Shown here: positions 34,149 to 43,071 of the stretch, piece by piece
How the letters are laid out: each line of letters starts with the position of its first letter
How positions within the stretch are numbered: position 1 is the first letter of the stretch
NCBI GenBank assembly: GCA_042408595.1
Contig: JBHOQX010000039.1
Location: 8,927-72,926 of the forward strand
Direction: 5' to 3'
Length of the DNA: 64,000 nt
Source: JBHOQX01 sp042408595
Lineage (GTDB): Bacteria > Chloroflexota > Chloroflexia > Chloroflexales > Roseiflexaceae
Position numbers and translations under genes: made by a program
Notes under the pieces: generated by a model
Databases searched by the model: none
What the model was told of the DNA's origin: nothing
Seen by the model: the letters and a program-made list of their open reading frames with translations, nothing else

Positions 34149-36116
34149 ATGACCATTCAGGACACCCACGTCGTTGTCGCGCGGCCAGAAGCAACCATCG
34201 ATGAGCTTGTGCAGCAAATCCGCGAGAGCGGCACGCGGCAGGTCCGGCTGTTCGTCCCTGCGGAGAACGCCCGGCTCGACCTGTTCGGCTTTATCGAGTT
34301 GATGACCCGCCTTGGCGACCCGGAGATCGAGATCACGGTCGTCAGCCCGAACCCTGCGACGGTGGATGCCGCGCGCGTCGCACAGTACGCGGCGGTGCTG
34401 AGCGACGCGCCAGCCCGGCCCGCGCCCCCGCTCGCCGGCGCCGATCCGCGCGACCTGCCGACCCAGCCGCTGCCGGCCTCCGAGCCGCCTGCCCCCGACC
34501 AGGCCGTGCTCGAGGTGCTCGACCGCATGCCCGCGGCCGATGGCGCGCCGGAGCCGCCGGACGCCGACCTGCGCGCCGCCTTCGACGAGTTCGACGACGT
34601 GTTGCCCCCGCTTCCGACCGCGCGGCCCGCTCCGCGCCCGGCGCCCGCTCCGCCGCCCCTGCCCGATGAGGATTGGAACCTTCCGATCCCCGGCACGCAG
34701 CCGCCGCCGCGCCCGACCCGGCCACTCGCGGCGGTCGCGGTAGCGCGCCCGGCCGACGCCCCGCCAGCCTACGAAGACGAGGAGCCGGTGGCCGCCACCC
34801 GGCGCTGGCCCGCCTGGCTTCTGCCGGCGGTCATCATGGCGCTGCTGGTCGCCGGCGTGCTCGGCGCCGGCTGGTATCTGACGCAGCGCGTGACCGTGCA
34901 GGTCGCCCCGCCGCCCAGCGCGACGACCACCAGGCCGCTGAAGAACGAGCCCTTCCCCATCACCCAGAATCCGGCCCAGGCTGCAGGCGCCGTCGTCGCC
35001 TTCCCCGTGAGCGCCGACGCCGAAGTTACGGTGCAGGGGCAGGCGAGCAAGGTGCGCACACCGGTCGGCGTCGCGCGCGGCACGGTGACGATCATCAATC
35101 AGCTCGGCCAGGCGATCGATCTGCCGCCGGGCACCGAGTTCATCGCCGCCAATCCGCAGGGCCAGGAAGTACATTTCTATACCGACAGCCCGGCGACCAT
35201 CCCGCCGGCGATGACGACCAGCACGCTGACCGGCAGCAGTACGACCTACGGCCAACTCGAGATCGCCGTCTCGGCGCGCTCGCCCGGCAGCGCCTCGAAT
35301 GTGGGCGAGAACAGCATCCGCGCGATGGTGCTGCCCGGGCAGGCGCCGATCCCGGCCGGCAGCCTGGTCTTCCGCAACGCGCCGATCACCGGCGGCAGCG
35401 AAGAAGATGTGTTCATCGTCACCGAGGCTGACCGCCAGAAGGCGCTCGACGCGGCCATCCCGCTGCTGTACGATGCAGGTGTCGCGAAGCTGCGGGCGCA
35501 GATCAGCAACAGCGAGCTGGACGTGGCCACCGTCCGGCCCGATGCCGAAGCGCTGCGCGCCCCGGCGGCGACCGAAGTGGCGACCGACCCGGCGGTCGGC
35601 GCGCCGGCGAAAGACCCGAACGGCGGGTTCACCCTCACGGCGCGGGCGCGCTTCGACGCCCTGGCGACGCCGGCCGGCCGCCCGGTGAAGGCCCAACTGG
35701 AGCAGGCGGCGCGCGATGTCCTGGCGCCGGGCGGCAAATCGCCCTGTAAGGACGGCGAGACCTTCACGCCGGTCATCACCGCGTATGGCTGGGACGGCCA
35801 ACAACTGACGGTCGATGGATCGATCACCTGCACGCCGCCCGGCGCGCTCGCGCCGGATGCGCTGGCGCGGGTGCGCACTGCCGTGCGCGGGCAGTCGCAC
35901 GAGGCGGCCGAGGCGAGCCTGCGCCAGTTGCAGCAGCAGGGGGTGATCGGCAGCTTCGTGCTGCCGCCGGGCGACCGCCCCATCCCACGCTTTGACTTCC
36001 TGATCGCCGTGACGGAGATGCCGCCGCAGGGGCCGGACCTGGCGCCGGGCGCCGCTACGCCCCCTGTGCCGACGGCGCCGCCATCGCCCCAGCCGACCGG
36101 GCAGGCCGGCCCGTGA
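34149..36116 (+). CDS. Baseplate-J-like membrane protein of unknown function
   Basis: The 655-residue protein has an N-terminal soluble part (TIQDTHVVVARPEATIDELV), a long Pro/Ala/Asp-rich region (about 85-205), one transmembrane helix (LLPAVIMALLVAGVLGAGWY, about 222-241) and a large extracellular C-terminal region. The latter contains GTVTIINQLGQAIDLPPGTE and a following EVHFYTDSPATIPP, resembling the N-terminal fold of phage baseplate J / gp47 proteins as annotated in other Chloroflexota. It lies between alaS and ruvX and its stop overlaps the ruvX start. No other phage genes are nearby, so a host surface role is more likely. No strong ribosome site precedes ATG 34149. Confidence 0.7.
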   Translation: MTIQDTHVVVARPEATIDELVQQIRESGTRQVRLFVPAENARLDLFGFIELMTRLGDPEIEITVVSPNPATVDAARVAQYAAVLSDAPARPAPPLAGADPRDLPTQPLPASEPPAPDQAVLEVLDRMPAADGAPEPPDADLRAAFDEFDDVLPPLPTARPAPRPAPAPPPLPDEDWNLPIPGTQPPPRPTRPLAAVAVARPADAPPAYEDEEPVAATRRWPAWLLPAVIMALLVAGVLGAGWYLTQRVTVQVAPPPSATTTRPLKNEPFPITQNPAQAAGAVVAFPVSADAEVTVQGQASKVRTPVGVARGTVTIINQLGQAIDLPPGTEFIAANPQGQEVHFYTDSPATIPPAMTTSTLTGSSTTYGQLEIAVSARSPGSASNVGENSIRAMVLPGQAPIPAGSLVFRNAPITGGSEEDVFIVTEADRQKALDAAIPLLYDAGVAKLRAQISNSELDVATVRPDAEALRAPAATEVATDPAVGAPAKDPNGGFTLTARARFDALATPAGRPVKAQLEQAARDVLAPGGKSPCKDGETFTPVITAYGWDGQQLTVDGSITCTPPGALAPDALARVRTAVRGQSHEAAEASLRQLQQQGVIGSFVLPPGDRPIPRFDFLIAVTEMPPQGPDLAPGAATPPVPTAPPSPQPTGQAGP

Positions 36117-36550
36117 GCGCCGAGCCGGGCCGGGTGATGGCGCTCGATATCGGCGGGCGGCGGATCGGCGTGGCCCTCAGCGACCCGGCGCGCATCCTCG
36201 CGTCGCCGCTGCTGACGCTCCCGGCCCAGCCACGGCCACGTGCGCTCGACCGGATCGACGAGCTTGTGCGCCAGCACCAGGTGGCGGATGTCGTTGTCGG
36301 GCTGCCTCTCACACTGAGCGGCGAGATCGGGCCGCAGGCGAAGCTGGTGCAGGCGTTCGTCGCGGAGCTGCGGGAGCGGCTCGCCGTGCCGGTGCACGAG
36401 TTCGACGAGCGGCTGACGAGCGTCGAGGCCGAGCGCATCCTGGCCGAGGCCGGGGTGAAGCCCGATCAGCGCCGTGCCCGTATCGATGCCGTAGCAGCAT
36501 CGATCATCCTGCGCGATTTCCTCGAGTCGCGGCGCGCGCGCGACGCCTGA
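36113..36550 (+). CDS. ruvX: RuvX/YqgF-type Holliday-junction resolvase-like RNase H fold protein
   Basis: The 145-residue protein has the YqgF signature VMALDIGGRRIGVALSDPAR, with the first catalytic Asp, VVVGLPLTLSGEIGPQA, then VHEFDERLTSVEAERIL carrying the second acidic cluster and DAVAASIILRDFL with the last Asp. These proteins act in 16S rRNA 5'-end maturation and possibly junction resolution. The GTG start overlaps the previous stop (GTGA), indicating translational coupling. Length is normal for the family. Confidence 0.92.
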   Translation: MSAEPGRVMALDIGGRRIGVALSDPARILASPLLTLPAQPRPRALDRIDELVRQHQVADVVVGLPLTLSGEIGPQAKLVQAFVAELRERLAVPVHEFDERLTSVEAERILAEAGVKPDQRRARIDAVAASIILRDFLESRRARDA

Positions 36551-36565
36551 TCCGAGCGCGCCCCG

Positions 36566-37153
36566 TCAGCGATCGGCGGGCGTTCGATGGTCGGCGCGGG
36601 GTGGCAGGCGGCGGTCGGCCCCGACCGTCGCCTCGATCCAGGCCAGGACCCGTTCAACAACCTGCTCCAGCGGTTCGTGCGTGTCCACTTGCAGGTACGG
36701 CTCGTTGATCGGGTAGTTGGAGAGCGGCTCGCGGCGGCGCAGATGTTCCTGAAGCTCCTCCCAGCAGGTGATGTGATGCGCCGGGAGGCGCAGAGCGGCA
36801 CGCTGCTCGATCCGCCGCCGCCACTCCGCATCGGACGAGCAGAAGCACTCGACGATCAGCAGCCGCGCCCCGGCATCGTGCGCGACGACGCAGGCGGCGG
36901 TGTACCCCTTCGGCTCGCTGAGCGGGCTGTCGCAGATCACGCTGAGCCCCTGCATCAACTGCCGCCGGGCGATGTTGAACATCGCGGTGTAGGCCAGCCC
37001 GCCGGCGTCCGGGCACATCCCGCCGAGCACGTCCTTGATATCGTCCTTGTCGATCACCGGCACGCGCAGGCGGCGGCCCAGCGCTCGCGCGACCGCGCTC
37101 TTCCCCGAGCCCGGGTGTCCCTTAAAGGCGATGAGCAGCGGCGTCGGCTGCAT
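36566..37153 (-). CDS. P-loop kinase-like ATPase (AAA_33 type)
   Basis: The 195-residue protein starts MQPTPLLIAFKGHPGSGKSA with a Walker A motif, then IDKDDIKDVLGGM and VICDSPLSEPKGY, the pattern of small-molecule or nucleic-acid kinases such as gluconate/shikimate kinase relatives and zeta-like AAA_33 proteins. It is cytoplasmic. GGGGAA precedes ATG 37153. It is convergent with ruvX, 15 bases apart. The substrate cannot be told. Confidence 0.75.
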   Translation of the reverse strand: MQPTPLLIAFKGHPGSGKSAVARALGRRLRVPVIDKDDIKDVLGGMCPDAGGLAYTAMFNIARRQLMQGLSVICDSPLSEPKGYTAACVVAHDAGARLLIVECFCSSDAEWRRRIEQRAALRLPAHHITCWEELQEHLRRREPLSNYPINEPYLQVDTHEPLEQVVERVLAWIEATVGADRRLPPRADHRTPADR

Positions 37154-37226
37154 GCTGTTCCCCTTCGGCAGGTGCCAGATGCCGATCGGCGGCCCTCCCG
37201 CCGGTCTCGCCGTCCAAATCCGCGCC

Positions 37227-37901
37227 TTACCCTCCGGAGAGCATCTCATCCAGCCGCCGCTTCCAGACAGCGAACGACTGGGCCCCGATGACCGGTGCGC
37301 CATTCACCAGGAAGACGGGCGTGCTGTTAATGCCGTAATCGCGCGCTGCCTGCATGTCGGCGTCGATCTGCCCGGCGTGCTGGCCCGACTCGATGCACGC
37401 CCGAAGCGCCGCGCGGTCGAGCCGCAGCTCGTCGGCGTAGCGCACAAATGTCGTCAGATCGGCGCTGCCGCCGCTGCCCCACTCGCCGGCCTCCTGCCCG
37501 GCGAACAGACGCGCGTGCATCGGCCAGAAGGCGCCCTGATCGGCGGCGCAGCGCGCGGCATGGGCTGCCAGCAGCGCCCCCGGATGGATGTTCGACAACG
37601 GCAGATCGCGGTACACCAGGCGCACCTTGCCGGTGTGGACGTACTGCCGTTCGATCAGCGGGCGCGTCTCACGCTGGAAGGCGGCGCAGTACGGGCACTG
37701 AAAGTCGCTATACTCCACGATGGTGATCGGCGCGTTGGGGTCGCCGATCGCACGCGGGTCATCGGCGGGGATCACTGGGCCGCCAGCCGGCGCACCGGCG
37801 GGGCGGGGCGGAGCTTCCTGGCCGCAGGCGGCCAGCAGCAGCAGCGCGAACAGAGCGAGCAGACGGCGCGATGTGGGGTTGCGAGGGCGGCAGCGGCGCA
37901 T
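37227..37901 (-). CDS. DsbA/thioredoxin-fold lipoprotein, probable disulfide oxidoreductase
   Basis: The 224-residue protein has an N-terminal signal with lipobox LLLAACGQ (Cys26), a Pro/Ala linker and a DsbA-like thioredoxin fold with the active site YSDFQCPYCAAFQRE (Cys69, Cys72). The cis-Pro motif is INSTPVFLVNGAPVIGAQS. It would form or isomerise disulfides in extracytoplasmic proteins. ATG 37901 has only a weak ribosome site, but the signal peptide begins there. The next gene leftward is the P-loop kinase after 73 bases. Confidence 0.88.
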   Translation of the reverse strand: MRRCRPRNPTSRRLLALFALLLLAACGQEAPPRPAGAPAGGPVIPADDPRAIGDPNAPITIVEYSDFQCPYCAAFQRETRPLIERQYVHTGKVRLVYRDLPLSNIHPGALLAAHAARCAADQGAFWPMHARLFAGQEAGEWGSGGSADLTTFVRYADELRLDRAALRACIESGQHAGQIDADMQAARDYGINSTPVFLVNGAPVIGAQSFAVWKRRLDEMLSGG

Positions 37902-38007
37902 GGTGTGCGAGTGGGTCGTGGGTATCGAGTTACGGGCGAAGGACGAAAGCAAACTCCCCCTGCTCTGAACGTATAGCCCCTTAGTGGAGGTCGCCTCCGC
38001 CCACCGT

Positions 38008-38520
38008 CTATTTATACACCCCGAGCTGCTCCGTCTCGCGCGGGGTATAGCCGGGACGAGGGAGCGTCGCGGAGCCATCGTCGCCGCAGTACGGGCAGAG
38101 CGTCCAGGTCAGGTCGATCACCCGGTCGCAGGCGGCGCAGCGCCGGCGCAATGGCGTGTGGCAGTGCGGGCAAAGGATGAAATCCTGCTCGATCATGCGC
38201 TGGCACTGCGGGCAGACGGGCTGCTCCTCCAGATCGCGCTGGAGGTACTGCGCTTCGAGCGTGCGCTCGTATTTGTCGGCGAGCGTCTCGCGCGGGCGCA
38301 GGATCAGGTGGATCACAAGCCCGGCGAACGGTAGCACCACCGCGAGCGCCACAGCAAAGACCTGGACGAATACATCCTCGCTGCGGCTGCGGATGTCGCG
38401 GTAGGTCCAGAGCACGGACGCCGCCCAGAGCAGCACCAGATAGAGCAGGATCGCCCAGCCGAGCAACTGGAGCAGGGGGATCAAGTTGGTCAGGATGGCG
38501 CGTAACTGTTCCAAGAACAT
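38008..38520 (-). CDS. Membrane protein with C-terminal double zinc ribbon
   Basis: The 170-residue protein has two hydrophobic segments (ILTNLIPLLQLLGWAILLYL and VFVQVFAVALAVVLPFAGLV), then about 70 polar residues with CPQCQRMIEQDFILCPHCHT and CAACDRVIDLTWTLCPYCGD. Four CxxC pairs could bind two zinc ions. Such proteins are widespread and mostly uncharacterised. It begins 45 bases downstream of the c-di-AMP receptor gene on the same strand. Confidence 0.75.
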   Translation of the reverse strand: MFLEQLRAILTNLIPLLQLLGWAILLYLVLLWAASVLWTYRDIRSRSEDVFVQVFAVALAVVLPFAGLVIHLILRPRETLADKYERTLEAQYLQRDLEEQPVCPQCQRMIEQDFILCPHCHTPLRRRCAACDRVIDLTWTLCPYCGDDGSATLPRPGYTPRETEQLGVYK

Positions 38521-38565
38521 CTCCTGTGCGGCCTGGCGCGGGCCGGTCGGCGGACACCCCCTGGG

Positions 38566-38895
38566 CTACAGGTGGGCCAGGCCCTCGGCGTCGAGGACGA
38601 AGATCGTCGCGCCGCCGACCTGCACCTCCACCGGCGCCGGCGGGTAGAACTCGCCGGCCTCGGCGACCGACGGCAGCGGCGCGACATAGCGCGTGCGAGT
38701 GTAGCAGTGTTCGCGGATCGTCCGCAGCAGCGGATCGACGGCATGGTCGTCCACGGCGATCAGCAGCGTCACGTTCCCCTCGCGCAGGAAGCCACCCTCG
38801 CTGCTGATCCGCGTGACGCGGTGCCCACGTTCGGTAAGCGCGTCCAATAGCTCTCCGGCGTCCTGGCGCTGTACCACGGCGATGACGAGTTTCAT
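38566..38895 (-). CDS. PII-like cyclic-di-AMP receptor (DarA/CdaR/DUF970 family)
   Basis: The 109-residue protein reads MKLVIAVVQRQDAGELLDAL and GGFLREGNVTLLIAVDD, the signature of the PII-like c-di-AMP receptors (DUF970, called DarA, PstA or CdaR in Firmicutes). It is cytoplasmic and forms trimers in known members. Its ATG overlaps the tmk stop (ATGA), the same tmk neighbourhood seen in Firmicutes. Its presence implies c-di-AMP signalling, which elsewhere controls K+ uptake, including KimA and Kdp systems like those found later in this window. Confidence 0.88.
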   Translation of the reverse strand: MKLVIAVVQRQDAGELLDALTERGHRVTRISSEGGFLREGNVTLLIAVDDHAVDPLLRTIREHCYTRTRYVAPLPSVAEAGEFYPPAPVEVQVGGATIFVLDAEGLAHL

Positions 38896-39548
38896 AGTTG
38901 CTCCAGTCGCCGGATCGGCGCCAGCAGGGGGGCGACCGCTTCGCGAATCGCCTCGGCCAGCGTTTCGATCGGCAGGCAGGCGTCGAAGCGCCGCCAGCGC
39001 GCCGGCGAGCGTGCGATCAGATCGCGATAGCCGGCCTCGACCCGTTTGTGAAAGGCCAGCTCGCGCGCATCCAGCCGGTTCCACTCGACGCTGGGCGCGC
39101 CGCGCTTATGCCGCTTGCGGGCCAGCCCCTCCTCGGCGGTCAGGTCGAGAAAGATCGTCAGCTCCGGCTCCAGGCCGCCGGTCGCCATCGCCGTGACAGC
39201 GCGCAGTTCGGCCAGGTCGCGCCCGAGGCCATAGCCCTGGTAGGCGTAGGTCGAGTCGGCGTAGCGGTCGCACAGCACGATCCCGCCGGTCGCCAGGTAA
39301 GGCCGGATGACTTCGCCGACGAGCTGGGCGCGCGATGCGGCGAAGAGCAGGATCTCGGTCGTCGGCGTCATCTCGGTGTGGCGCATATCGAGCACAATGC
39401 GCCGGATCGTATCGCCGATCCGGGTGCCGCCCGGCTCGCGCACCAGGATCACCGGGTATTCGAGCGCGTTGAGCGATTCGTAGAGTAGCCGGGCCTGGGT
39501 GCTCTTGCCGCAGCCTTCGACGCCTTCGAATGTAATAAACAGGCCCAT
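38892..39548 (-). CDS. tmk: Thymidylate kinase
   Basis: The 218-residue protein phosphorylates dTMP to dTDP. The P-loop FITFEGVEGCGKST (residues 4-17), the DR motif in CDRYADSTYAYQGYGLGRDL and the LID-like TIFLDLTAEEGLARKRHKRG are typical. I chose ATG 39548; an in-frame TTG two codons upstream is less likely. The 3' end overlaps the c-di-AMP receptor gene, so the two are coupled. Confidence 0.94.
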   Translation of the reverse strand: MGLFITFEGVEGCGKSTQARLLYESLNALEYPVILVREPGGTRIGDTIRRIVLDMRHTEMTPTTEILLFAASRAQLVGEVIRPYLATGGIVLCDRYADSTYAYQGYGLGRDLAELRAVTAMATGGLEPELTIFLDLTAEEGLARKRHKRGAPSVEWNRLDARELAFHKRVEAGYRDLIARSPARWRRFDACLPIETLAEAIREAVAPLLAPIRRLEQL

Positions 39549-39559
39549 AATCAACGGCG

Positions 39560-39655
39560 GAGCACGGAAGATGGAGGACGCATATCGGCTGGACCTATCT
39601 CACACGTCTCGCCATAGCACGCTGGCTACGTTCGCCCTCCGTCCGCCGGCTTCCG
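39560..39655. repeat. Word-repeat mosaic between the R3H ATPase gene and tmk
   Basis: GGAGCACGGAAGATGGAGGACG and CGTTCGCCCTCCGTCCGCCGG-like words occur here (given in part: CACGGAAGATGGAGGACG at about 39563-39581, CGCCCTCCGTCCGCCGG at about 39634-39650). They have partly complementary sense and resemble the elements at 31021-31168 and 23341-23400. No gene is seen. Confidence 0.4.
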
Positions 39656-39664
39656 CCAATATCC

Positions 39665-41329
39665 TCAGCGATAAATCCTCACCCGCCGGTTCGGCTCCCG
39701 CCCCTGGCTTTCCGAGCGGACATTATACCGTTCGGCCATCTGGTGCTGCAAGCGGCGGATAAACGTACTGCGCGGCAATAGCTCGACCGCCTGGCGCTCA
39801 CCGTTGAGCACCTGGGTGATCGCCTGTTCCGTCTCCAGCCGTGCCTCGGACTCCTCGTCGCGGGCGTCTGGCACTTCGTCGCGCCAGCCGACGTGGTACA
39901 GGTCGGCAAGTTGGCGCTCCATCTGTGTGATCGTGTTGTTGCGCAGCACATAAATCGGCACGCCGCGCTCCTCGGCCTGGCGCACGCGCGCAGCCCCCTG
40001 GCGATAGTAGTTCTTGAGCGTCATGACCAGCGTCGCCTCGCTCAGATCGCGCACGATCACGGCCGGGAGGTGCAGGTTGTTGATCGCTTTCTCCAGGCGG
40101 TCACGGCTGATCCCGAACGGGTAGATGCGCTGGGGCCCCGGCGCGGCGCCGCTCACGCCACCAGCCCCTGGAGCGAAGCGCTCGCGCCCGCTGGCGTCGC
40201 GCCCTTCGCCATTGGTGCGCACGTCGCCCCGGCCGCTGCGCTCGCGCGGGCGCGCATCGCGCCACGCGCCGCCGCGGCGGTACATCTCGCTGAAGCCTTC
40301 GTCGCGCACCCGGCGCGGCGCCCCGCCGATGCTCTCGATCTTGATCTGGCCGTCAGCATCGCGCTGGCGTAGCTCTGCGTGCGGCTCCTCGCCGCGCAGC
40401 AGGCTATCCACCGCCGTGGCGACATCGCGGTAGATCAGCACGCGGTCCCAGTTCTGGATCTCGACCAGCACGTCGAAGGTCGGCGGCGCCTTGCGCTCCA
40501 ACACGGTCTTCTGCGTGCCGCGGCGGCGCGCCTCTTCATCGCCCAGCGTGACGGCCTGGATGCCGCCGATCAGGTCGGCGAGCGTCGGGTTGGCCATCAG
40601 GTTGTCGAGCGTGTTGCCGTGCGCCGTGCCGATCAGCTGCACGCCGCGCTCGGCGATCGTCCGGGCGGCCTGGGCTTCCAGTTCAGTGCCGATCTCGTCG
40701 ATGACGATCACTTCCGGCATGTGATTCTCGACCGCTTCGATCATCACGGCGTGTTGCTCAGCCGGGCGCGGCACCTGCATCCGCCGCGCTCGCCCGATGC
40801 CGGGGTGGGGAATGTCGCCATCGCCGGCGATCTCGTTCGAGGTATCGACGATCACCACCCGCTTGCGCAGGTCTTCGGCAAGGACGCGCGCCGTCTCGCG
40901 AAGCATGGTCGTCTTGCCGACGCCCGGCTTGCCGAGCAGCAACACACTCTGCCCGGACTCGATCAAGTCGCGTAGGATGGTGATCGTGCCGAAGACCGCG
41001 CGGCCGACGCGGCAGGTCAGGCCGATGACCTTGCCGCTCCGGTTGCGGATGCCGGAGATGCGGTGCAGCGTGCGGGGGATGCCGGCGCGATTGTCTTCGC
41101 CGAACATGCCGATGCGGTTGATGACGTAATCGATGTCCGGTTGCTCGACTTCGCGCTCGCTCAGGTAGCGCTCGCGGTTCAGGTAGCGCGCCTCGGGCAG
41201 GCGGCCAAGATCCATGATGATTTCGAGCAGGTCTTCCTTGTTGTCCTGGTCAATCGCCTCATGAATGTGGGGCGGCAGGGTTTCCAGCAACAGGTCAATG
41301 TTGCTTGTGATATCTCGTTGTTCTGCCAT
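39665..41329 (-). CDS. R3H-domain AAA-like ATPase (stage III SpoIIIAA/PilT-like ATPase with R3H tail)
   Basis: The 554-residue protein has an ATPase core with Walker A VLLLGKPGVGKTTMLRETAR, Walker B VIVIDEIGTELEAQA and GTAHGNTLDNLM, similar to SpoIIIAA-like and chloroplast Ycf45 ATPases. A polar Arg/Gly-rich linker (about 375-420) follows. The C-terminus contains a nucleic-acid-binding R3H motif (STFIRRLQHQMAERYNV). It is cytoplasmic and probably acts on RNA or ssDNA. The start ATG 41329 lies inside the 3' end of the upstream GNAT gene (35-base overlap). Confidence 0.85.
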   Translation of the reverse strand: MAEQRDITSNIDLLLETLPPHIHEAIDQDNKEDLLEIIMDLGRLPEARYLNRERYLSEREVEQPDIDYVINRIGMFGEDNRAGIPRTLHRISGIRNRSGKVIGLTCRVGRAVFGTITILRDLIESGQSVLLLGKPGVGKTTMLRETARVLAEDLRKRVVIVDTSNEIAGDGDIPHPGIGRARRMQVPRPAEQHAVMIEAVENHMPEVIVIDEIGTELEAQAARTIAERGVQLIGTAHGNTLDNLMANPTLADLIGGIQAVTLGDEEARRRGTQKTVLERKAPPTFDVLVEIQNWDRVLIYRDVATAVDSLLRGEEPHAELRQRDADGQIKIESIGGAPRRVRDEGFSEMYRRGGAWRDARPRERSGRGDVRTNGEGRDASGRERFAPGAGGVSGAAPGPQRIYPFGISRDRLEKAINNLHLPAVIVRDLSEATLVMTLKNYYRQGAARVRQAEERGVPIYVLRNNTITQMERQLADLYHVGWRDEVPDARDEESEARLETEQAITQVLNGERQAVELLPRSTFIRRLQHQMAERYNVRSESQGREPNRRVRIYR

Positions 41330-42320
41330 ACGGCCTCGCGTCCTCGCTGATCGAGGAGATGGTCGGAATCGGCGTCGTCGGCTCCGGGCGCAGCTCGAGC
41401 CCGGGAACCAGCAGCGGACGCCGCGCCGCCATCGTGGTCTGTTTGCAGAGCAGCGTCTGCTCGCCGATCGCCTCGAAGCCCAGGTCCTCGGCGGGCAGCA
41501 CCAGCTCACGTTGATAGTCACGGAGCACCAGCAGTACCGGGCGGTCATCGTTGATCTGCCCCAGCCCAAAGCGCAGCACATCGGCCAGGATGTCGCGCTC
41601 CTCCGGGCGGAGGAGAAGCGTCATCACATGCGCCGATGGCCCGCTCCGCATGGAAAGGTACGCGGACAAGTCGTTATCCGGGCCGAGCACCCAGCCGCGC
41701 AGCTCCTGGCGGCGGGGGCTGGCGCGTGGCAAGCTCCAGGCGCGGCTGTCGCGCGCCTCGGCCTGCTGCACGGGGCGGGGGGTCGTCGCGCCGTAGAGCT
41801 TGTGGATCGCCCAGACGTCGCGCCGGCTTTGGGGGCGCATCGGTGCCAGGCGCGTGCCCTGATCCCAGTCCGGCCCCTGGAGCCGCAGCACCGTCTGTTC
41901 AGTATAGGCGACGAAGCCGAGCTGGCGGAAAATCTCGCGCAGGTCGTCGTGCCGGCGCGCAAGCGCAGCGTACAGGCGCTGGATATGTGCCTGCCCGACG
42001 GCGACGCAGAGCCCCTCCAACACCCGGAACCATGCGTCTGCATCGGTGCCGGCGGCGCGGCGTGGGCCGTAGACCGCCAGCAGCGCCAGGTCGTGCTCTG
42101 GGCGGCTGCCGCGCCGCAGCGATTGGGCCACGGCGCGCTGCCCATGCTCGTGCAGCACGACCGTCGCGCCGTCACGGGTGTTCCCGCTGAGCGCGCCGCG
42201 GGCTGCCAGCGAAAGCGGGCGGTGTGGCCGTGTCAGCAGCCTGTCGTTCAGGAACAGAATGCTGCTGCGGGGCTTACGCCGCATGGCCCACAGGTCGCTC
42301 AGTGTCGCCGTCCGTATCAT
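41295..42320 (-). CDS. GNAT-like N-acetyltransferase domain protein
   Basis: The 341-residue protein begins MIRTATLSDLWAMRRKPRSS and continues with HDLREIFRQLGFVAYTEQTV, which is the end of a GNAT fold. A second, weaker GNAT-like half (AYLSMRSGPSAHVMTLLLRP then LVLPAEDLGFEAIGEQTLL) follows, so it may be a double-GNAT protein. Substrate is unknown. A GTG two codons upstream (42326) is an alternative start. The gene is adjacent to, and overlaps, the R3H ATPase gene. Confidence 0.65.
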   Translation of the reverse strand: MIRTATLSDLWAMRRKPRSSILFLNDRLLTRPHRPLSLAARGALSGNTRDGATVVLHEHGQRAVAQSLRRGSRPEHDLALLAVYGPRRAAGTDADAWFRVLEGLCVAVGQAHIQRLYAALARRHDDLREIFRQLGFVAYTEQTVLRLQGPDWDQGTRLAPMRPQSRRDVWAIHKLYGATTPRPVQQAEARDSRAWSLPRASPRRQELRGWVLGPDNDLSAYLSMRSGPSAHVMTLLLRPEERDILADVLRFGLGQINDDRPVLLVLRDYQRELVLPAEDLGFEAIGEQTLLCKQTTMAARRPLLVPGLELRPEPTTPIPTISSISEDARPYGRTTRYHKQH

Positions 42321-42398
42321 GCCCACTGACGAGTGGTGGCTGATGTGTGATGAATGCGCGGCTGCGAGGGCAGGGATTCATCCGTCATCATTCCACAT

Positions 42399-42971
42399 TC
42401 ATACGCTCAGAAAGTATCGATGGAACCGGTCGTCGTCGCCGAGCTCTGGGTGAAAACAGGTCGCGATCAGGCGGCCCTGCCGCGCCGCGACGATCCGCCC
42501 GTCGTCGAGGGCCGCCAGCGGCTCGACGGCGGGGCCGGGCGCTTCCAGCACCGGGGCGCGGATGAAGACCGCGTGATGCGGCTCCGGGCCCAGCGCCGGG
42601 ATGGACAGGTCGGCCTCGAAGCTGTCGAGCTGGCGACCAAAGGCGTTCCGCCGCGCCGTCACATCCATCAGCGACAGGCTCGGCTGGCCTTCGGGCCGCC
42701 CCTCGGCGATGCGCGTGGCCATAAGGATGGCGCCGGCGCACGTGCCCCAGATCGGCATCTCCTGCCGCGCTCGCTCGCGAATCGGCTCGATCAGCCCGTA
42801 GAGCGCCATCAGCTTGCCGATCGTCGTGCTTTCGCCACCTGGAATGATCAGACGATCAACCCGCGCGAGATGTTCCGCCAGGCGCACCTCGCGCGTCTCG
42901 GCGCCGATCCGGCGCAGCATCGCGATGTGTTCACGGAAATCGCCCTGCAGGGCGAGGACACCGACAACCAT
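42399..42971 (-). CDS. pdxT: Pyridoxal 5'-phosphate synthase glutaminase subunit
   Basis: The 190-residue class I glutaminase supplies ammonia to PdxS. It starts MVVGVLALQGDFREHIAMLR, has LIIPGGESTT, the nucleophile Cys78 in WGTCAGAILMA and the His/Glu pair in CFHPELGDDDRFHRYF. The frame stays open for 12 codons upstream, but those codons lie in the repeat mosaic, so ATG 42971 is the natural start. It is downstream of pdxS on the same strand. Confidence 0.95.
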   Translation of the reverse strand: MVVGVLALQGDFREHIAMLRRIGAETREVRLAEHLARVDRLIIPGGESTTIGKLMALYGLIEPIRERARQEMPIWGTCAGAILMATRIAEGRPEGQPSLSLMDVTARRNAFGRQLDSFEADLSIPALGPEPHHAVFIRAPVLEAPGPAVEPLAALDDGRIVAARQGRLIATCFHPELGDDDRFHRYFLSV

Positions 42972-42974
42972 ATC

Positions 42975-43007
42975 TTCGGAGTGCAAAGTGCAACGTTCGG
43001 AGTGCAA
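42975..43007. repeat. 12-bp direct repeat in the pdxS-pdxT word mosaic
   Basis: TTCGGAGTGCAA occurs at 42975-42986 and 42996-43007, with AACGTGCAGCGTGCAA-type words following to about 43066. The mosaic occupies the whole space between pdxS and pdxT. The decamer CGTTCGGAGT (42994-43003) also occurs at 46072-46081 inside the RNA methyltransferase gene. Confidence 0.65.
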
Positions 43008-43071
43008 CGTGCAGCGTGCAATATTGAGCTTACGAACTGTAAACTCTACACTGTGAGCTCTGCACTGCCGC

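Noticed and set aside
34149..36116. A prophage or contractile injection system
   Set aside because: Only one baseplate-J-like protein is present, flanked by housekeeping genes alaS and ruvX. No sheath, tube, portal or lysis genes were seen.
42972..43007. An upstream extension of PdxT (12 residues from 43007)
   Set aside because: Those codons lie in the word-repeat mosaic and conserved PdxT proteins start at the VVGVLALQGDF segment, so ATG 42971 was preferred.
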